A stretch of 64,000 nucleotides of DNA from Streptomyces sp. HUAS YS2 (GTDB lineage: Bacteria; Actinomycetota; Actinomycetes; Streptomycetales; Streptomycetaceae). The notes beneath the pieces were generated by a model, which was not told the origin of the DNA, did not search any database, and was given only the letters and a program-made list of their open reading frames with translations. Location of the stretch: NCBI RefSeq assembly GCF_033343995.1, contig NZ_CP137573.1, positions 4,683,001 to 4,747,000 on the forward strand, given 5' to 3'. Made by a program: the position numbers and the translations under genes. Shown here in pieces: positions 6,736 through 15,898 of this stretch (positions are counted from its first letter, which is position 1; each line of letters opens with the position of its first letter).

Positions 6736-8013
6736 TCAGTCCACCGTCACCGGCACTCGGTGACCGATACCACGTGCGGCGATCCGGCTGGAAGGCTGGG
6801 GCGCCAGTCGGGCACGCAGGGTCACCAGCGTGGCCAGGGCCAGCACGGTGCCGACCAGGGGCACCAGGAATCCGGCGCCGGCGCCCTGGCTGTCGGCCAG
6901 TCGGCCGGCCACGGTGACGGCTCCGGCCTGGCCCAGTGCCACGGCGCCGGTCAGCCAGGTGAAGGCCTCGGTCCGGGCGTTCGCCGGGACGAGCGTCTCG
7001 ACGATCGTGTAGCCGGTGATCAGGGCCGGGGCGATGAACAGGCCGACGACCAGACCGAGGGCGCCGAGCAGCAGCGTGGAGTGGACGGACCACAGAAGGG
7101 AGGCCGCGGCGGTCAGACCGATGTAGCCGAGGATCAGCCGGCGGCGCGGGCCGATCTTCCAGGCGACGGCGCCGCAGGCGATGCCGGCCAGCATGTTGCC
7201 GACGGCGAAGACGCCGTACAGGACGCCGTTGGCGCCCGGGTTCCCGATCTCCTCGGAGAAGGCGGTCAGCGACACCTGCATGCCGCCGAAGACCGAGCCG
7301 ATGCCCAGGAAGGCGATGGCCAGGACACGGACGCCGGGCACCGACAGGGCCGAGGTGCGCGGACCGGCGGCCGCGGCCGCGACCAGGCCGTGCGCGGGCT
7401 CGGTGGCCCGCTGGGCGGCGAAGAACAGGCCGCCGACCAGGGTCAGCGCGGCCTCGGCGACCAGGCCGGCGGCAGGGTGGACGCCGGTGCACAGCGCGGT
7501 CGCGAGGACGGGGCCGACGACGAACGTGAACTCGTCCGTCACCGACTCCCACGCGGCGGCGGTGGGCATCAGCGGGTTGCCGTCGAGCTTGGCGGCCCAG
7601 CGGGCCCGGACCATCGGGCCGACCTGGGGCACGGAGGCGCCGGAGGGCACGGCGGCCAGCAGCAGCGCCCACATCGGGGCGCCGGCCAGGGCCAGGACGA
7701 CCAGAGAGGAGACGGCCGCGGTGTGGATGAGGACGCCGGGGATCAGGACGGCGCGCTGACCGAAGCGGTCGGCGAGCTTGCCGCTCTGCGGGGCGAACAG
7801 GGCCATCGAGACACCGGTGACGGCGGCGACGGCGCCGGCGCTGCCGTACGAACCGGTGGTGTGCTGGACGAGCAGGACGATGCCGATGGTCAGCATCGCG
7901 AAGGGCTGCCGGGCCAGGAAGCCGGGCAGGAGGAACGAGAGGGCGCCGGGGGTGCGCAGGAGTTGTCCGTACCCGGGGCGCTTCGCAGGGGACGTGGTGA
8001 CCGTGGACGCCAC
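6736..8013 (-). CDS. MFS transporter, probable drug/metabolite exporter
   Basis: 425 aa from GTG at 8013, chosen because AAAGG lies about 9 nt upstream and the usual 12-TM length results. An ATG at 8142 would add 43 non-hydrophobic residues. Twelve predicted membrane segments begin with LSFLLPGFLARQPFAMLTIGIVLLV. The cytoplasmic loop 2-3 motif A is present as GKLADRFGQR. The central loop (about 195-220, RATEPAHGLVAAAAAGP) separates the two six-TM halves. It is a proton-driven permease of the major facilitator superfamily; the substrate cannot be read from the sequence. Neighbours do not form an obvious pathway with it. Confidence 0.8.
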   Translation of the reverse strand: MASTVTTSPAKRPGYGQLLRTPGALSFLLPGFLARQPFAMLTIGIVLLVQHTTGSYGSAGAVAAVTGVSMALFAPQSGKLADRFGQRAVLIPGVLIHTAAVSSLVVLALAGAPMWALLLAAVPSGASVPQVGPMVRARWAAKLDGNPLMPTAAAWESVTDEFTFVVGPVLATALCTGVHPAAGLVAEAALTLVGGLFFAAQRATEPAHGLVAAAAAGPRTSALSVPGVRVLAIAFLGIGSVFGGMQVSLTAFSEEIGNPGANGVLYGVFAVGNMLAGIACGAVAWKIGPRRRLILGYIGLTAAASLLWSVHSTLLLGALGLVVGLFIAPALITGYTIVETLVPANARTEAFTWLTGAVALGQAGAVTVAGRLADSQGAGAGFLVPLVGTVLALATLVTLRARLAPQPSSRIAARGIGHRVPVTVD

Positions 8014-8260
8014 GGTCCTGGCCTTTCTGCCGCCTGGTAGCGCTCCCCTGGGTGTCGGGAGCCGCCGAGAGCTGTCCTCTTGCGCTGAACTGCGGTAGAT
8101 ACCAGGCCACCCCACTGCGGGAGGGGATGTCACGGCCGCCATACGGTCGCGCCAGCTCTGCGTCAGGCAGAGTTGGTCGATCAGTGTGTTCCTTCATGCT
8201 ACAGGGAACGGTCGGGTTCCGCCTGGGAAAACCCCGACCGCCCCGGATGTATGCCTGCGA
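8014..8260. other. Leader/intergenic region of the MFS gene
   Basis: 247 bp without a convincing gene. It holds the promoter side of the MFS gene and, at its right end, the antiporter terminator. An in-frame extension of the MFS gene (to 8142) lies here but looks non-coding. Confidence 0.5.
8209..8240 (-). terminator. Hairpin after the antiporter gene
   Basis: CGGTCGGGTT (8209-8218) pairs with AACCCCGACCG (8230-8240) with one bulged base, about 20 bp past the antiporter stop codon on the minus strand. Confidence 0.5.
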
Positions 8261-9871
8261 TTAGCCGGACTTTCGTTTTCCTGGCCGATCTGTTCGCTTT
8301 CCCGGGCGCTCGGTTCGGCCTCCGGGGAGCTCCGTGCGGTGCCCGCGCGGTGCGACCGAGCCGCCGCGGACGACGCCGGTCGCGCCGGCCGTGCCCAGCC
8401 AGCCGGCCAGCTTGCCGCCCTGGCCGACGGCCCGCAGCCGCCGCTCGGTGGCGTCCCGTACCGGGTCGGTGGCGACCACGAGGAGTTCGTCCCCGCGTCG
8501 CAGCACGGTCGCCGGGCCCGGCACGAAGCTCTTGTCGTCCCGGACGACGAGGGTGACCGCCGCTCCGGCGGGCAGTCGCAGCTCGGCGACCTCCACGCCG
8601 TGCATCTTCGACTCGTCCGGGACCGCCACCGACAGCAGATGCCCGCGCAGCCGCTCCAGCGGTGCCGATTCGATCCCGAGGTCGGCCGCCCCGGCCGAGT
8701 CGCCCAGCCGCAGTGCCCTGGCCAGCCAGGGCAGCGTCGGCCCCTGCACCAGGGTGTAGACGACTACCAGCACGAAGACGATGTTGAAGATCCGCTCGCT
8801 GTCCGCGACCCCGGAGACCATCGGGATGGTCGCCAGGATGATGGGCACGGCTCCGCGCAGGCCCGCCCAGGACATCAGGGCCTGCTCCTGCCAGGGGATG
8901 CGGAACGGCAGCAGGCTGACAAAGACCTCCATGGGCCGCGCGACCATCGTGAGCACCAGGCCGATGATCACTGCCGGCCAGAAGTCGTCGATCAGGTTGT
9001 GCGGGGTGACCAGCAGGCCGAGCAGGACGAACATGCCGATCTGGGCGATCCAGCCGAGCCCCTCGGCGAAGCCGCGGTTGGCCGGGGCGTGCGGCAGCTT
9101 GGCGTTGCCGAGCACCATCGAGGCCAGGTAGACGGCGAGGAAGCCGGAGCCGTGCGCCAGGGCGCCGGCCGCGTAGGCGGTGACCGCGATGGCCATCACG
9201 GCGATCGGGTAGAGGCCGGAGGCCGGCAGGGCGATGCGCCGCAGCCCGTACGCGCCGAGGATGCCGACGGCGAGGCCGACGCCCGCGCCGATGGCGAGCT
9301 CCATGGCGATGTCGCCGATGAGGAAGTACCAGGACTCGATCGGTCCGGCCGCGGAGAAGGCGACGACGAGGATGACGACCGGGGCGTCGTTGAAGCCCGA
9401 CTCGGCCTCCAGGACACCGGTCACACGGGACGGCAGCGGTACCTTGCGCAGCACGGAGAAGACCGCTGCCGCGTCCGTCGAGGAGACGACCGCGCCGATG
9501 ATCAGCGCCTGCTGCCATTCCAGGCCGACGAGGTAGTGCGCCGCCGCGGCCGTGATGCCCACGCTCACCGCGACGCCGACGGTCGACAGCACGACCGCCG
9601 CGGGCAACGCGGGTTTGATCTCCTTCCACTTGGTGCCCAGGCCACCTTCGGCCAGGATCACCACAAGTGCGGCATAGCCGATCACCTGGGTCAATTCGGC
9701 ATTGTCGAAGGCGACGTTGCCGATGCCGTCCTGCCCGATGGCGACCCCGATCCCGAGGTAGAGCAGCAGGCTGGGGAGCCCGCTCCGGGAGGAGATCCGC
9801 ACCGCCGCGACGGCGATGAGCAGCACGAGCGAGCAGATGAGCAGGAGTTCGTTGAGCTGGTGGACAGTCAG
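8261..9871 (-). CDS. Potassium/proton antiporter (CPA1, CvrA/NhaP2 type) with RCK_C domain
   Basis: 536 aa if it starts at CTG 9871. That start gives LTVHQLNELLLICSLVLLIAV, which completes the first membrane helix, and AAGGA lies 7 nt upstream. The first ATG/GTG/TTG in frame (GTG 9826) would cut that helix in half. About 12 TM segments carry the family motifs SSTDAAAVFSVL, ESGFNDAPVVILVV and WAGLRGAVPIILA. Residues of about 410-480 form a TrkA_C/RCK_C domain (VEVAELRLPAGAAVTLVVRDD... LLVVATDPVRDATERRLRAV); such domains bind regulatory ligands, c-di-AMP in some relatives. The C-terminal about 40 residues are basic RTERPGKRTDRPGK repeats. The role is K+ efflux and pH or osmotic homeostasis. Confidence 0.85.
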   Translation of the reverse strand: MTVHQLNELLLICSLVLLIAVAAVRISSRSGLPSLLLYLGIGVAIGQDGIGNVAFDNAELTQVIGYAALVVILAEGGLGTKWKEIKPALPAAVVLSTVGVAVSVGITAAAAHYLVGLEWQQALIIGAVVSSTDAAAVFSVLRKVPLPSRVTGVLEAESGFNDAPVVILVVAFSAAGPIESWYFLIGDIAMELAIGAGVGLAVGILGAYGLRRIALPASGLYPIAVMAIAVTAYAAGALAHGSGFLAVYLASMVLGNAKLPHAPANRGFAEGLGWIAQIGMFVLLGLLVTPHNLIDDFWPAVIIGLVLTMVARPMEVFVSLLPFRIPWQEQALMSWAGLRGAVPIILATIPMVSGVADSERIFNIVFVLVVVYTLVQGPTLPWLARALRLGDSAGAADLGIESAPLERLRGHLLSVAVPDESKMHGVEVAELRLPAGAAVTLVVRDDKSFVPGPATVLRRGDELLVVATDPVRDATERRLRAVGQGGKLAGWLGTAGATGVVRGGSVAPRGHRTELPGGRTERPGKRTDRPGKRKSG

Positions 9872-10099
9872 TGGCCGATCCTTCCCCTCGCTGGCAGCCG
9901 GATCGTTCCTCCAGCCGCCGGTACTTCGTTACCTTACCTAATCTTTAACGTTTTCTTGACGCCGTTCGATCTTTCGCTCGAAAGCCGTGTGAAGGTACGA
10001 GAGGGGTCTCCTTACTGACACCGCGTCCGGGCCCGTGGAGCGCTGCGCCTATGGTTGCTCCCAGCACTCCAGGACCACCCTGCCGCTCGAAGGACAGCG
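9872..10099. promoter_or_regulatory. Divergent promoter region, antiporter / penicillin acylase
   Basis: 228 bp between divergent starts. The stretch at about 9930-9970 (TTACCTTACCTAATCTTTAACG then TTTTCTTGACG) is the most AT-rich part and presumably carries the promoters. No riboswitch consensus was recognised. Confidence 0.45.
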
Positions 10100-12868
10100 A
10101 TGCCCTCCAACACGACCGCCCCTCCCGCCAAGAAGAAGGGGCGACGCGCCCGCCTGATCGTCCTCGTCCTGGTCCTGGCGGTGCTGGCCGGTGTCGGCTT
10201 CGGCGGGTACTGGGGCGTGAGCACCGTCCGCGCCTCCTTCCCGCAGACCACCGGGACGATCGAGATCGAGGGCCTGTCCGGCTCCGTCGACGTCAAGCGG
10301 GACGAGTACGGCGTCCCGCAGATCTACGCCGACAGCGACGCCGACCTGTTCCGCGCCCAGGGCTACGTCCACGCGCAGGACCGCTTCTACGAGATGGACG
10401 TCCGCCGGCACATGACCGCGGGCCGCCTCTCCGAGATGTTCGGCAAGAGCCAGGTCGACACCGACGCCTTCCTGCGCACCCTCGGCTGGCGCAAGACCGC
10501 GCAGGCCGAGTACGACACGGTCCTGTCGGCCGAGACGAAGAAGAACCTCCAGTCGTACGCGGACGGCGTCAACGCCTACTTGAAGGACCGGAGCAACGAG
10601 GAGGTCTCCGTCGAGTACGCGGCGCTGGCCTTCTCGCACGACTACACGATCGATCCGTGGACGCCGGTGGACTCGGTGGCCTGGCTCAAGGCGATGGCCT
10701 GGGACCTGCGCGGCAACATGCAGGACGAGATCGACCGTTCGCTCATGACGAGCCGGCTCGGCGCGCAGCAGATCAAGGACCTGTACCCGGCGTACCCGTA
10801 CGCGCTGCACCAGCCGATCGTCACGCAGGGCGCCGTCGACGACGCGACCGGGAAGTTCGACCCGAAGGCCGAGGCGTCCACGGGCTCCCGCGGCCAGGGC
10901 GGCGCGCAGGGCACGCGGAACCAGCAGAACCCGCACGCCGGCTCGCCCGCCGAGGCCATGGCCGGCATGCAGTCCCAGCTCGGCGCCCTCTCCGACGCCC
11001 TCGACGAGGTCCCGGCGCTGCTCGGCCCGAACGGCAACGGCATCGGCTCGAACTCGTGGGTGGTCTCCGGCCGGTACACCACCTCCGGCAAGCCGCTGCT
11101 CGCCAACGACCCGCACCTCGCTCCGATGCTGCCGTCCCTCTGGTACCAGATGGGCCTGCACTGCCGCACCGTCTCGGCGACCTGCCGCTACGACGTCGCC
11201 GGCTACACCTTCTCCGGCATGCCGGGCGCGATCATCGGCCACAACCAGGACATCGCCTGGGGCTTCACCAACCTCGGCGCGGACGTCACCGACCTGTACC
11301 TGGAGAAGATCAGCGACGACGGCTACCTGGTCGACGGCCGTCGCCGGGAGTTCACCACCCGCGAGGAGACCATCAAGATCGCGGGCGGCACCAGCCGGCC
11401 CATCACGATCCGTGAGACCGGCCACGGCCCCGTCGTCTCCGACCGCTCCTCCGAACTGGAGCGCGTCGGCGAGGAGGCGCCGGTCCCCAACGCCGCCCCC
11501 GACCGCGGCGACGGCTACGCCGTCTCGCTGCAGTGGACCGCGCTCAAGCCCGGCAAGTCCATGGACGCCGTCTTCGAGCTGAACCGCGCGAAGGACTTCA
11601 AGCAGTTCCAGGCGGCCGCCGCGCACTTCGAGGTGCCGTCCCAGAACCTGATCTACGCCGACACCCAGGGCCACATCGGCTACCAGGCGCCCGGCAAGAT
11701 CCCGGTCCGCGCCAAGGGCGACGGCACGCTGCCGGCCCCCGGCTGGGACTCCTCGTACAAGTGGAAGAGCTACATCAAGTACGACGAGCTGCCGTACGAG
11801 TACGACCCCGCGCGGGGCTACATCGTCACCGCCAACCAGGCCGTGGTGAACGCCGACTACCCCCAGCTGCTCACCAAGGACTGGGGCTACGGGGCGCGCA
11901 GCCAGCGCATCAACGACCTGATCGAGTCGAAGATCAAGGACGGCGGGAAGATCTCGCCGGACGACATGCGCACCATGCAGACGGACAACCGCAGCGAGAT
12001 CGCCACGCTGCTGAACCCGCTGCTGCTGAAGATCGACATCTCGGACCCGTACGTCCGCGAGGCGCAGAAGCTGCTGGAGGGCTGGGACTACACCCAGGAG
12101 CCCGACTCGGCCGCCGCCGCGTACTTCAACGCGGTCTGGCGCAACGTCCTCAAGCTCGCCTTCGGGGACAAGCTGCCGAAGGAGCTGCGGGTCGAGGGCG
12201 ACTGCATCAACGTCCGCCGGGCCGACTCCACCGGTCCCGTCGACGAGCAGAACAAGCTGGTCCGCGAGTGCGGTCAGCGCGACCCCGAGTCGGCGCAGCC
12301 GGACGGCGGTGACCGCTGGTACGAGGTGGTCCGCCCGCTGCTGAAGCAGGAGAACAACGACTGGTGGAAGACGCCCGGCAACCGGACGAACGCCCCCACC
12401 GAGACCCGTGACCAGCTGCTCGCGCAGGCCATGAAGGACGCGCGCTGGGAGCTGACGGCCAAGCTCGGCAAGGACGTGTCGACCTGGTCCTGGGGCCGGC
12501 TGCACCAGCTGACCCTGCAGAACCAGACGCTCGGCACGGCGGGCCCCGGTTTCCTGCAGTCGATGCTCAACCGCGGCCCGTGGAACCTGGGCGGCGGCGA
12601 GGCCGCGGTGAACGCGACCGGCTGGAACGCGGCCGGCGGCTACGAGGTCATCTGGGTCCCGTCGATGCGGATGGTCGTCAACGTCGGCGACTGGGACAAG
12701 TCCCGCTGGATCAACCTGAGCGGTGCGTCGGGCCACGCGTACAACGCGCACTACACCGACCAGACCGACAAGTGGGCCGAGGGCGAGCTGCTCGACTGGG
12801 CGTACGGCGAGCAGGCCGTGGCCGCAGCGACGCAGGACACCCTCGTCCTGAAGCCGAAGGCCGGCTGA
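10100..12868 (+). CDS. Penicillin acylase family (S45) N-terminal nucleophile hydrolase
   Basis: 922 aa from ATG at 10100 with GAAGGA upstream. A basic N-terminus (KKKGRRAR) and one membrane segment (about 17-38) act as signal anchor or secretion signal. The S45 fold follows: DEYGVPQIYADSDADLFRAQGYVHAQDR in the alpha chain, then GIGSNSW, where S317 is the predicted autoprocessing nucleophile that opens the beta chain. Beta-chain motifs are NDPHLA, GAIIGHNQDIAWGFTN and GASGHAYNAHYTDQTDKWAEGE near the C-terminus. Relatives cleave penicillins, N-acyl-homoserine lactones, cyclic lipopeptide acyl chains or other acyl amides; the natural substrate is unknown. The spacer near 255-285 is low complexity. 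The stop codon sits in a duplicated 16-bp unit. Confidence 0.9.
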   Translation: MPSNTTAPPAKKKGRRARLIVLVLVLAVLAGVGFGGYWGVSTVRASFPQTTGTIEIEGLSGSVDVKRDEYGVPQIYADSDADLFRAQGYVHAQDRFYEMDVRRHMTAGRLSEMFGKSQVDTDAFLRTLGWRKTAQAEYDTVLSAETKKNLQSYADGVNAYLKDRSNEEVSVEYAALAFSHDYTIDPWTPVDSVAWLKAMAWDLRGNMQDEIDRSLMTSRLGAQQIKDLYPAYPYALHQPIVTQGAVDDATGKFDPKAEASTGSRGQGGAQGTRNQQNPHAGSPAEAMAGMQSQLGALSDALDEVPALLGPNGNGIGSNSWVVSGRYTTSGKPLLANDPHLAPMLPSLWYQMGLHCRTVSATCRYDVAGYTFSGMPGAIIGHNQDIAWGFTNLGADVTDLYLEKISDDGYLVDGRRREFTTREETIKIAGGTSRPITIRETGHGPVVSDRSSELERVGEEAPVPNAAPDRGDGYAVSLQWTALKPGKSMDAVFELNRAKDFKQFQAAAAHFEVPSQNLIYADTQGHIGYQAPGKIPVRAKGDGTLPAPGWDSSYKWKSYIKYDELPYEYDPARGYIVTANQAVVNADYPQLLTKDWGYGARSQRINDLIESKIKDGGKISPDDMRTMQTDNRSEIATLLNPLLLKIDISDPYVREAQKLLEGWDYTQEPDSAAAAYFNAVWRNVLKLAFGDKLPKELRVEGDCINVRRADSTGPVDEQNKLVRECGQRDPESAQPDGGDRWYEVVRPLLKQENNDWWKTPGNRTNAPTETRDQLLAQAMKDARWELTAKLGKDVSTWSWGRLHQLTLQNQTLGTAGPGFLQSMLNRGPWNLGGGEAAVNATGWNAAGGYEVIWVPSMRMVVNVGDWDKSRWINLSGASGHAYNAHYTDQTDKWAEGELLDWAYGEQAVAAATQDTLVLKPKAG

Positions 12869-12884
12869 GCCGAAGGCCGGCTGA
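12853..12884. repeat. 16-bp tandem duplication spanning the stop codon
   Basis: GCCGAAGGCCGGCTGA occurs twice head to tail (12853-12868 and 12869-12884). The first copy provides the stop codon of the acylase gene and the second adds a backup TGA in the same position. Degenerate GCCGA(A)GGCGCGCGCC units continue to about 12920. Confidence 0.8.
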
Positions 12885-12944
12885 GCCGAAGGCGCGCGCC
12901 GAGAGCCGAGGGCGCGCGCCGCAGGCTCGGGCCGAGCCCGGCGC

Positions 12945-13538
12945 TCAGCCGCCGAAGCGGCGGACCCCCTCCGGGGTCACGACCGCCTGAACGGGGTGGT
13001 CGTGCGGTTCCTCCGGGACCCGGGCGACCACCTCGTTCGCGTACAGGAGCACCACGAGCGCCGGGTGCGCGCCCGCCCGGGCGAGCCGGGCGAGGACCCG
13101 GTCGTACGAGCCGCCGCCGCGCCCTAGCCGCATGCCGCGCGCGTCGACCGCGAGCCCGGGCAGCAGGACCGTGTCCGCCGCGCACACCGCGTCCGGGCCG
13201 AGCCGCGGACCCGCCGGTTCGAGCAGCCCGAGCCGGGCGCGCGCCAGGCTGTCGGCGCCCTCGTACACGCCCCAGTCCAGGTCGTTGTCGGGCAGCAGGA
13301 CCGGCAGCAGGACGCGGACGCCGCGCTCCCGCAGCACGTCGAGCAGGGCGCGGGTGCCCGGCTCGCTGCCCACCGACACGTACGCGGCGACGGTCCGCGC
13401 GTCGGCCAGCTCGGCGAGCTCCAGCGCCCGCCCCGCCAGCGCCGTGCCCGCCGCGTCGGTCTGCTCGGGGGTCAGCAGGGCCCGTTCGGCGAGGAGTTGG
13501 CGGCGCAGTGCCGTCTTCCCGGTGATGCTGTCCGACAC
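12945..13538 (-). CDS. 5-formyltetrahydrofolate cyclo-ligase
   Basis: 197 aa. The enzyme converts 5-formyl-THF and ATP to 5,10-methenyl-THF, recycling the storage form of folate in the cytoplasm. The N-terminal KTALRRQLLAERALLT is the usual basic helix. PVLLPDNDLDWGVYEG is the substrate region. The ATP/Mg loop GMRLGRGGGSYDRVLARL is fully conserved near residues 135-152, and the end EEPHDHPVQAVVTPEGVRRF is typical. It is divergent from galU across a 94-bp promoter region. In M. tuberculosis the equivalent gene (Rv0992c) is likewise divergent from galU. Confidence 0.92.
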   Translation of the reverse strand: MSDSITGKTALRRQLLAERALLTPEQTDAAGTALAGRALELAELADARTVAAYVSVGSEPGTRALLDVLRERGVRVLLPVLLPDNDLDWGVYEGADSLARARLGLLEPAGPRLGPDAVCAADTVLLPGLAVDARGMRLGRGGGSYDRVLARLARAGAHPALVVLLYANEVVARVPEEPHDHPVQAVVTPEGVRRFGG

Positions 13539-13632
13539 GGTGGAATCACAAACCTCTCGTATAACTCGTTATGAGCCAGAACTTGATCGGGCTCTCATCT
13601 TCCTCACATACCGACCGGCTAGGGTGCTCCGC
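13539..13632. promoter_or_regulatory. Divergent promoter region, cyclo-ligase / galU
   Basis: 94 bp, AT-rich in its centre (CTCGTATAACTCGTTATGAG near 13555-13575), containing the small inverted repeat ATAAC-TC-GTTAT (13561-13572). It must carry promoters in both directions; no regulator was recognised. Confidence 0.45.
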
Positions 13633-14535
13633 ATGACTCAGTCGATCCCCAGGATCAGTAAGGCTGTCATCCCGGCCGCTGGCCTCGGCACCCGGTTCCT
13701 CCCGGCGACCAAGGCCACCCCCAAGGAGATGCTGCCGGTCGTCGACAAGCCAGCCATCCAGTACGTCGTCGAGGAGGCCGTGGGGGCCGGGCTCACCGAC
13801 GTCCTCATGATCACGGGCCGCAACAAGCGACCGCTCGAGGACCACTTCGACCGGAACTACGAGCTGGAGGAGGCGCTGACCCGCAAGGGCGACACCGATC
13901 GCCTCGCCAGGGTCCGGGAGTCCAGCGATCTCGCCACCATGCACTACGTGCGTCAGGGCGACCCGCGCGGCCTCGGCCACGCCGTGCTGTGCGCGGCCCC
14001 GCACGTGGGGAACCAGCCCTTCGCGGTCATGCTCGGCGACGACCTGATCGACCCGCGCGACCCGCTGCTCTCCCGGATGGTCGAGGTGCAGGAGCGCGAG
14101 GGCGGCAGCGTCATCGCGCTGATGGAGGTCGACCCGGAGCAGATCCATCTGTACGGCTGCGCGGCCGTCGAGGCGACCGTCGACTCCGACGTCGTCAAGG
14201 TGACGGCCCTCGTGGAGAAGCCGACGCCGGAGGAGGCGCCGAGCAACTACGCGATCATCGGCCGGTACGTCCTGGATCCGGCGATCTTCGCCATACTGCG
14301 GGAGACCGAGCCGGGCCGCGGCGGCGAGATCCAGCTGACCGACGCGCTGCAGAAGCTCGCCATGGACGAGAAGGTCGGCGGACCGGTCCACGGCGTCGTC
14401 TTCAAGGGCCGCCGTTATGACACCGGCGACCGCGGCGACTATCTGCGTGCCATTGTCAGACTCGCGTGCGAACGTGAAGATCTGGGACCGGACTTCCGGT
14501 CCTGGCTCCGCAGGTACGTCAGCGAGGAGATGTAG
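13633..14535 (+). CDS. galU: UTP--glucose-1-phosphate uridylyltransferase
   Basis: 300 aa from ATG at 13633. It makes UDP-glucose from UTP and glucose-1-phosphate for cell-envelope and storage polysaccharides. The nucleotidyltransferase signature AVIPAAGLGTRFLPATKATPKEML is at about residues 10-33. VVDKPAIQYVVEEAV binds uridine, GDPRGLGHAVLCA and MLGDDLID contain the metal-binding aspartate, and VEKPTPEEAPSNYAIIGRYVL with GGEIQLTDAL completes the fold. moeA starts 4 bp after the stop, so this is the first gene of a six-gene block ending with sepX. Confidence 0.95.
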   Translation: MTQSIPRISKAVIPAAGLGTRFLPATKATPKEMLPVVDKPAIQYVVEEAVGAGLTDVLMITGRNKRPLEDHFDRNYELEEALTRKGDTDRLARVRESSDLATMHYVRQGDPRGLGHAVLCAAPHVGNQPFAVMLGDDLIDPRDPLLSRMVEVQEREGGSVIALMEVDPEQIHLYGCAAVEATVDSDVVKVTALVEKPTPEEAPSNYAIIGRYVLDPAIFAILRETEPGRGGEIQLTDALQKLAMDEKVGGPVHGVVFKGRRYDTGDRGDYLRAIVRLACEREDLGPDFRSWLRRYVSEEM

Positions 14536-14539
14536 CACC

Positions 14540-15841
14540 TTGAGCAGCAGTACGGCACCGTCGGCGGCCCGACTCTGGTCGGTCGACGAGCACCTGGACG
14601 ACATTCTCGCGACGGTCGAGCCGCTCGACCCGATCGAGCTGCAGCTGCCGGACGCGCAGGGCTGCGTCCTCGTCGAGGACGTCACGGTGCCGGTCGCGCT
14701 GCCCCCGTTCGACAACAGCTCCATGGACGGCTACGCGGTCCGGGTGGCCGACGTCGCAGGCGCCTCCGAGGAGTTCCCGGCCGTGCTCACCGTGATCGGT
14801 GACGTGGCGGCCGGGGCCGGCGGGCTGCCGACGGTCGGCCCGGGTGAGGCCGCGCGGATCATGACCGGCGCGCCGCTGCCGCCGGGCGCCGAGGCGGTCG
14901 TCCCCGTGGAGTGGACCGACGGCGGTACGGGCGGCGGGGCGGCCACCGGCATGCGGGCGGCGAGCGCGGCGCCGGAGGGCGCGGCCGGCGAGGTCCGGGT
15001 GCACCGGCCGGTCGAGGCCCGGGCGCACGTGCGGGATCGTGGCAGCGACGTGCAGGCGGGCGAGCTGGCGCTGGAGGCCGGCACGGTCCTCGGGCCGCCG
15101 CAGATCGGGCTGCTCGCCGCGATCGGCCGGGGCACGGTGCGGGTGCGTCCGCGTCCCCGCGTGGTCGTGATCTCGACCGGCACGGAACTGGTCCAGCCCG
15201 GCGAGGAGCTGGGCGAGGGCAAGATCTACGACTCGAACAGCTTCCAGCTGGCCGCCGCCGCGCGCGACGCGGGCGCGCTGGCCTACCGGGTCGGCGCGGT
15301 CACCGACGACGCCGAGGCGCTGCGCGCCGCGATCGAGGACCAGCTGATCCGCGCGGACCTGCTGGTGACCACGGGCGGGGTCAGCGTCGGCGCGTACGAC
15401 GTGGTCAAGGAGGCGTTGACGGCGGACGGCGAGGTCGACTTCCGCAAGCTCGCCATGCAGCCGGGCAAGCCGCAGGGGTTCGGCACGATCGGTCCGGACC
15501 ACACGCCGCTGCTCGCCCTGCCGGGCAACCCGGTCTCCTCGTACGTGTCCTTCGAGCTGTTCGTACGGCCCGCGATCCGGGCCCTGATGGGTGTCGAGGA
15601 CCTGCACCGGCCGCGGGTCCGGGCGGTCCTGAAGGCGGACGGGGCGCTGTCCTCCCCGGCCGGCCGGCGGCAGTTCCTGCGCGGCCGCTACGACGCGGAG
15701 TCGGGCAGTGTCACCCCGGTGGGCGGTGCCAGCTCTCACCTGATTGCCGCGCTCGCCCACGCGGACGCCCTGCTCGTGCTGCCGGAGGACACGACGTCGC
15801 TGGAGCCGGGGGAGGAGCTGGACGTGGTCCTCCTCGGCTGA
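14540..15841 (+). CDS. MoeA/gephyrin-like protein (molybdopterin molybdotransferase or divisome Glp)
   Basis: 433 aa from TTG at 14540 (GAGGAG 10 nt upstream, 4 bp after galU). MoeA inserts molybdate into adenylylated molybdopterin. Visible motifs are PPFDNSSMDGYAVR (about 55-68), ARIMTGAPLPPGAEAVVPVE, RDRGSDVQAG, the MoCF-binding region VVVISTGTEL...KIYDSNSF and VTTGGVSVGAYDVVKEAL, then MQPGKPQGFG and LPGNPVSSYVSFELFVRP. The gene order galU-moeA-GNAT-sepX matches corynebacterial/mycobacterial loci where the MoeA homologue Glp binds FtsZ and the SepX homologue GlpR. It could therefore act in cell division, in cofactor synthesis, or in both; moaC and mog beside it keep the cofactor option open. 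A low-complexity Gly/Ala insert lies at 135-155. Confidence 0.85.
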   Translation: MSSSTAPSAARLWSVDEHLDDILATVEPLDPIELQLPDAQGCVLVEDVTVPVALPPFDNSSMDGYAVRVADVAGASEEFPAVLTVIGDVAAGAGGLPTVGPGEAARIMTGAPLPPGAEAVVPVEWTDGGTGGGAATGMRAASAAPEGAAGEVRVHRPVEARAHVRDRGSDVQAGELALEAGTVLGPPQIGLLAAIGRGTVRVRPRPRVVVISTGTELVQPGEELGEGKIYDSNSFQLAAAARDAGALAYRVGAVTDDAEALRAAIEDQLIRADLLVTTGGVSVGAYDVVKEALTADGEVDFRKLAMQPGKPQGFGTIGPDHTPLLALPGNPVSSYVSFELFVRPAIRALMGVEDLHRPRVRAVLKADGALSSPAGRRQFLRGRYDAESGSVTPVGGASSHLIAALAHADALLVLPEDTTSLEPGEELDVVLLG

Positions 15842-15898
15842 GGGGGGCCCGGTGGCGGTACCGTGTCGTCCCACACAGCGACCGGGAGTGTCACCGCC

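Noticed and set aside
10049..12751. A 900-codon open frame on the minus strand
   Set aside because: Antisense shadow of the penicillin acylase gene; its protein is a compositionally biased R/V/G/L/D string with no family motif.
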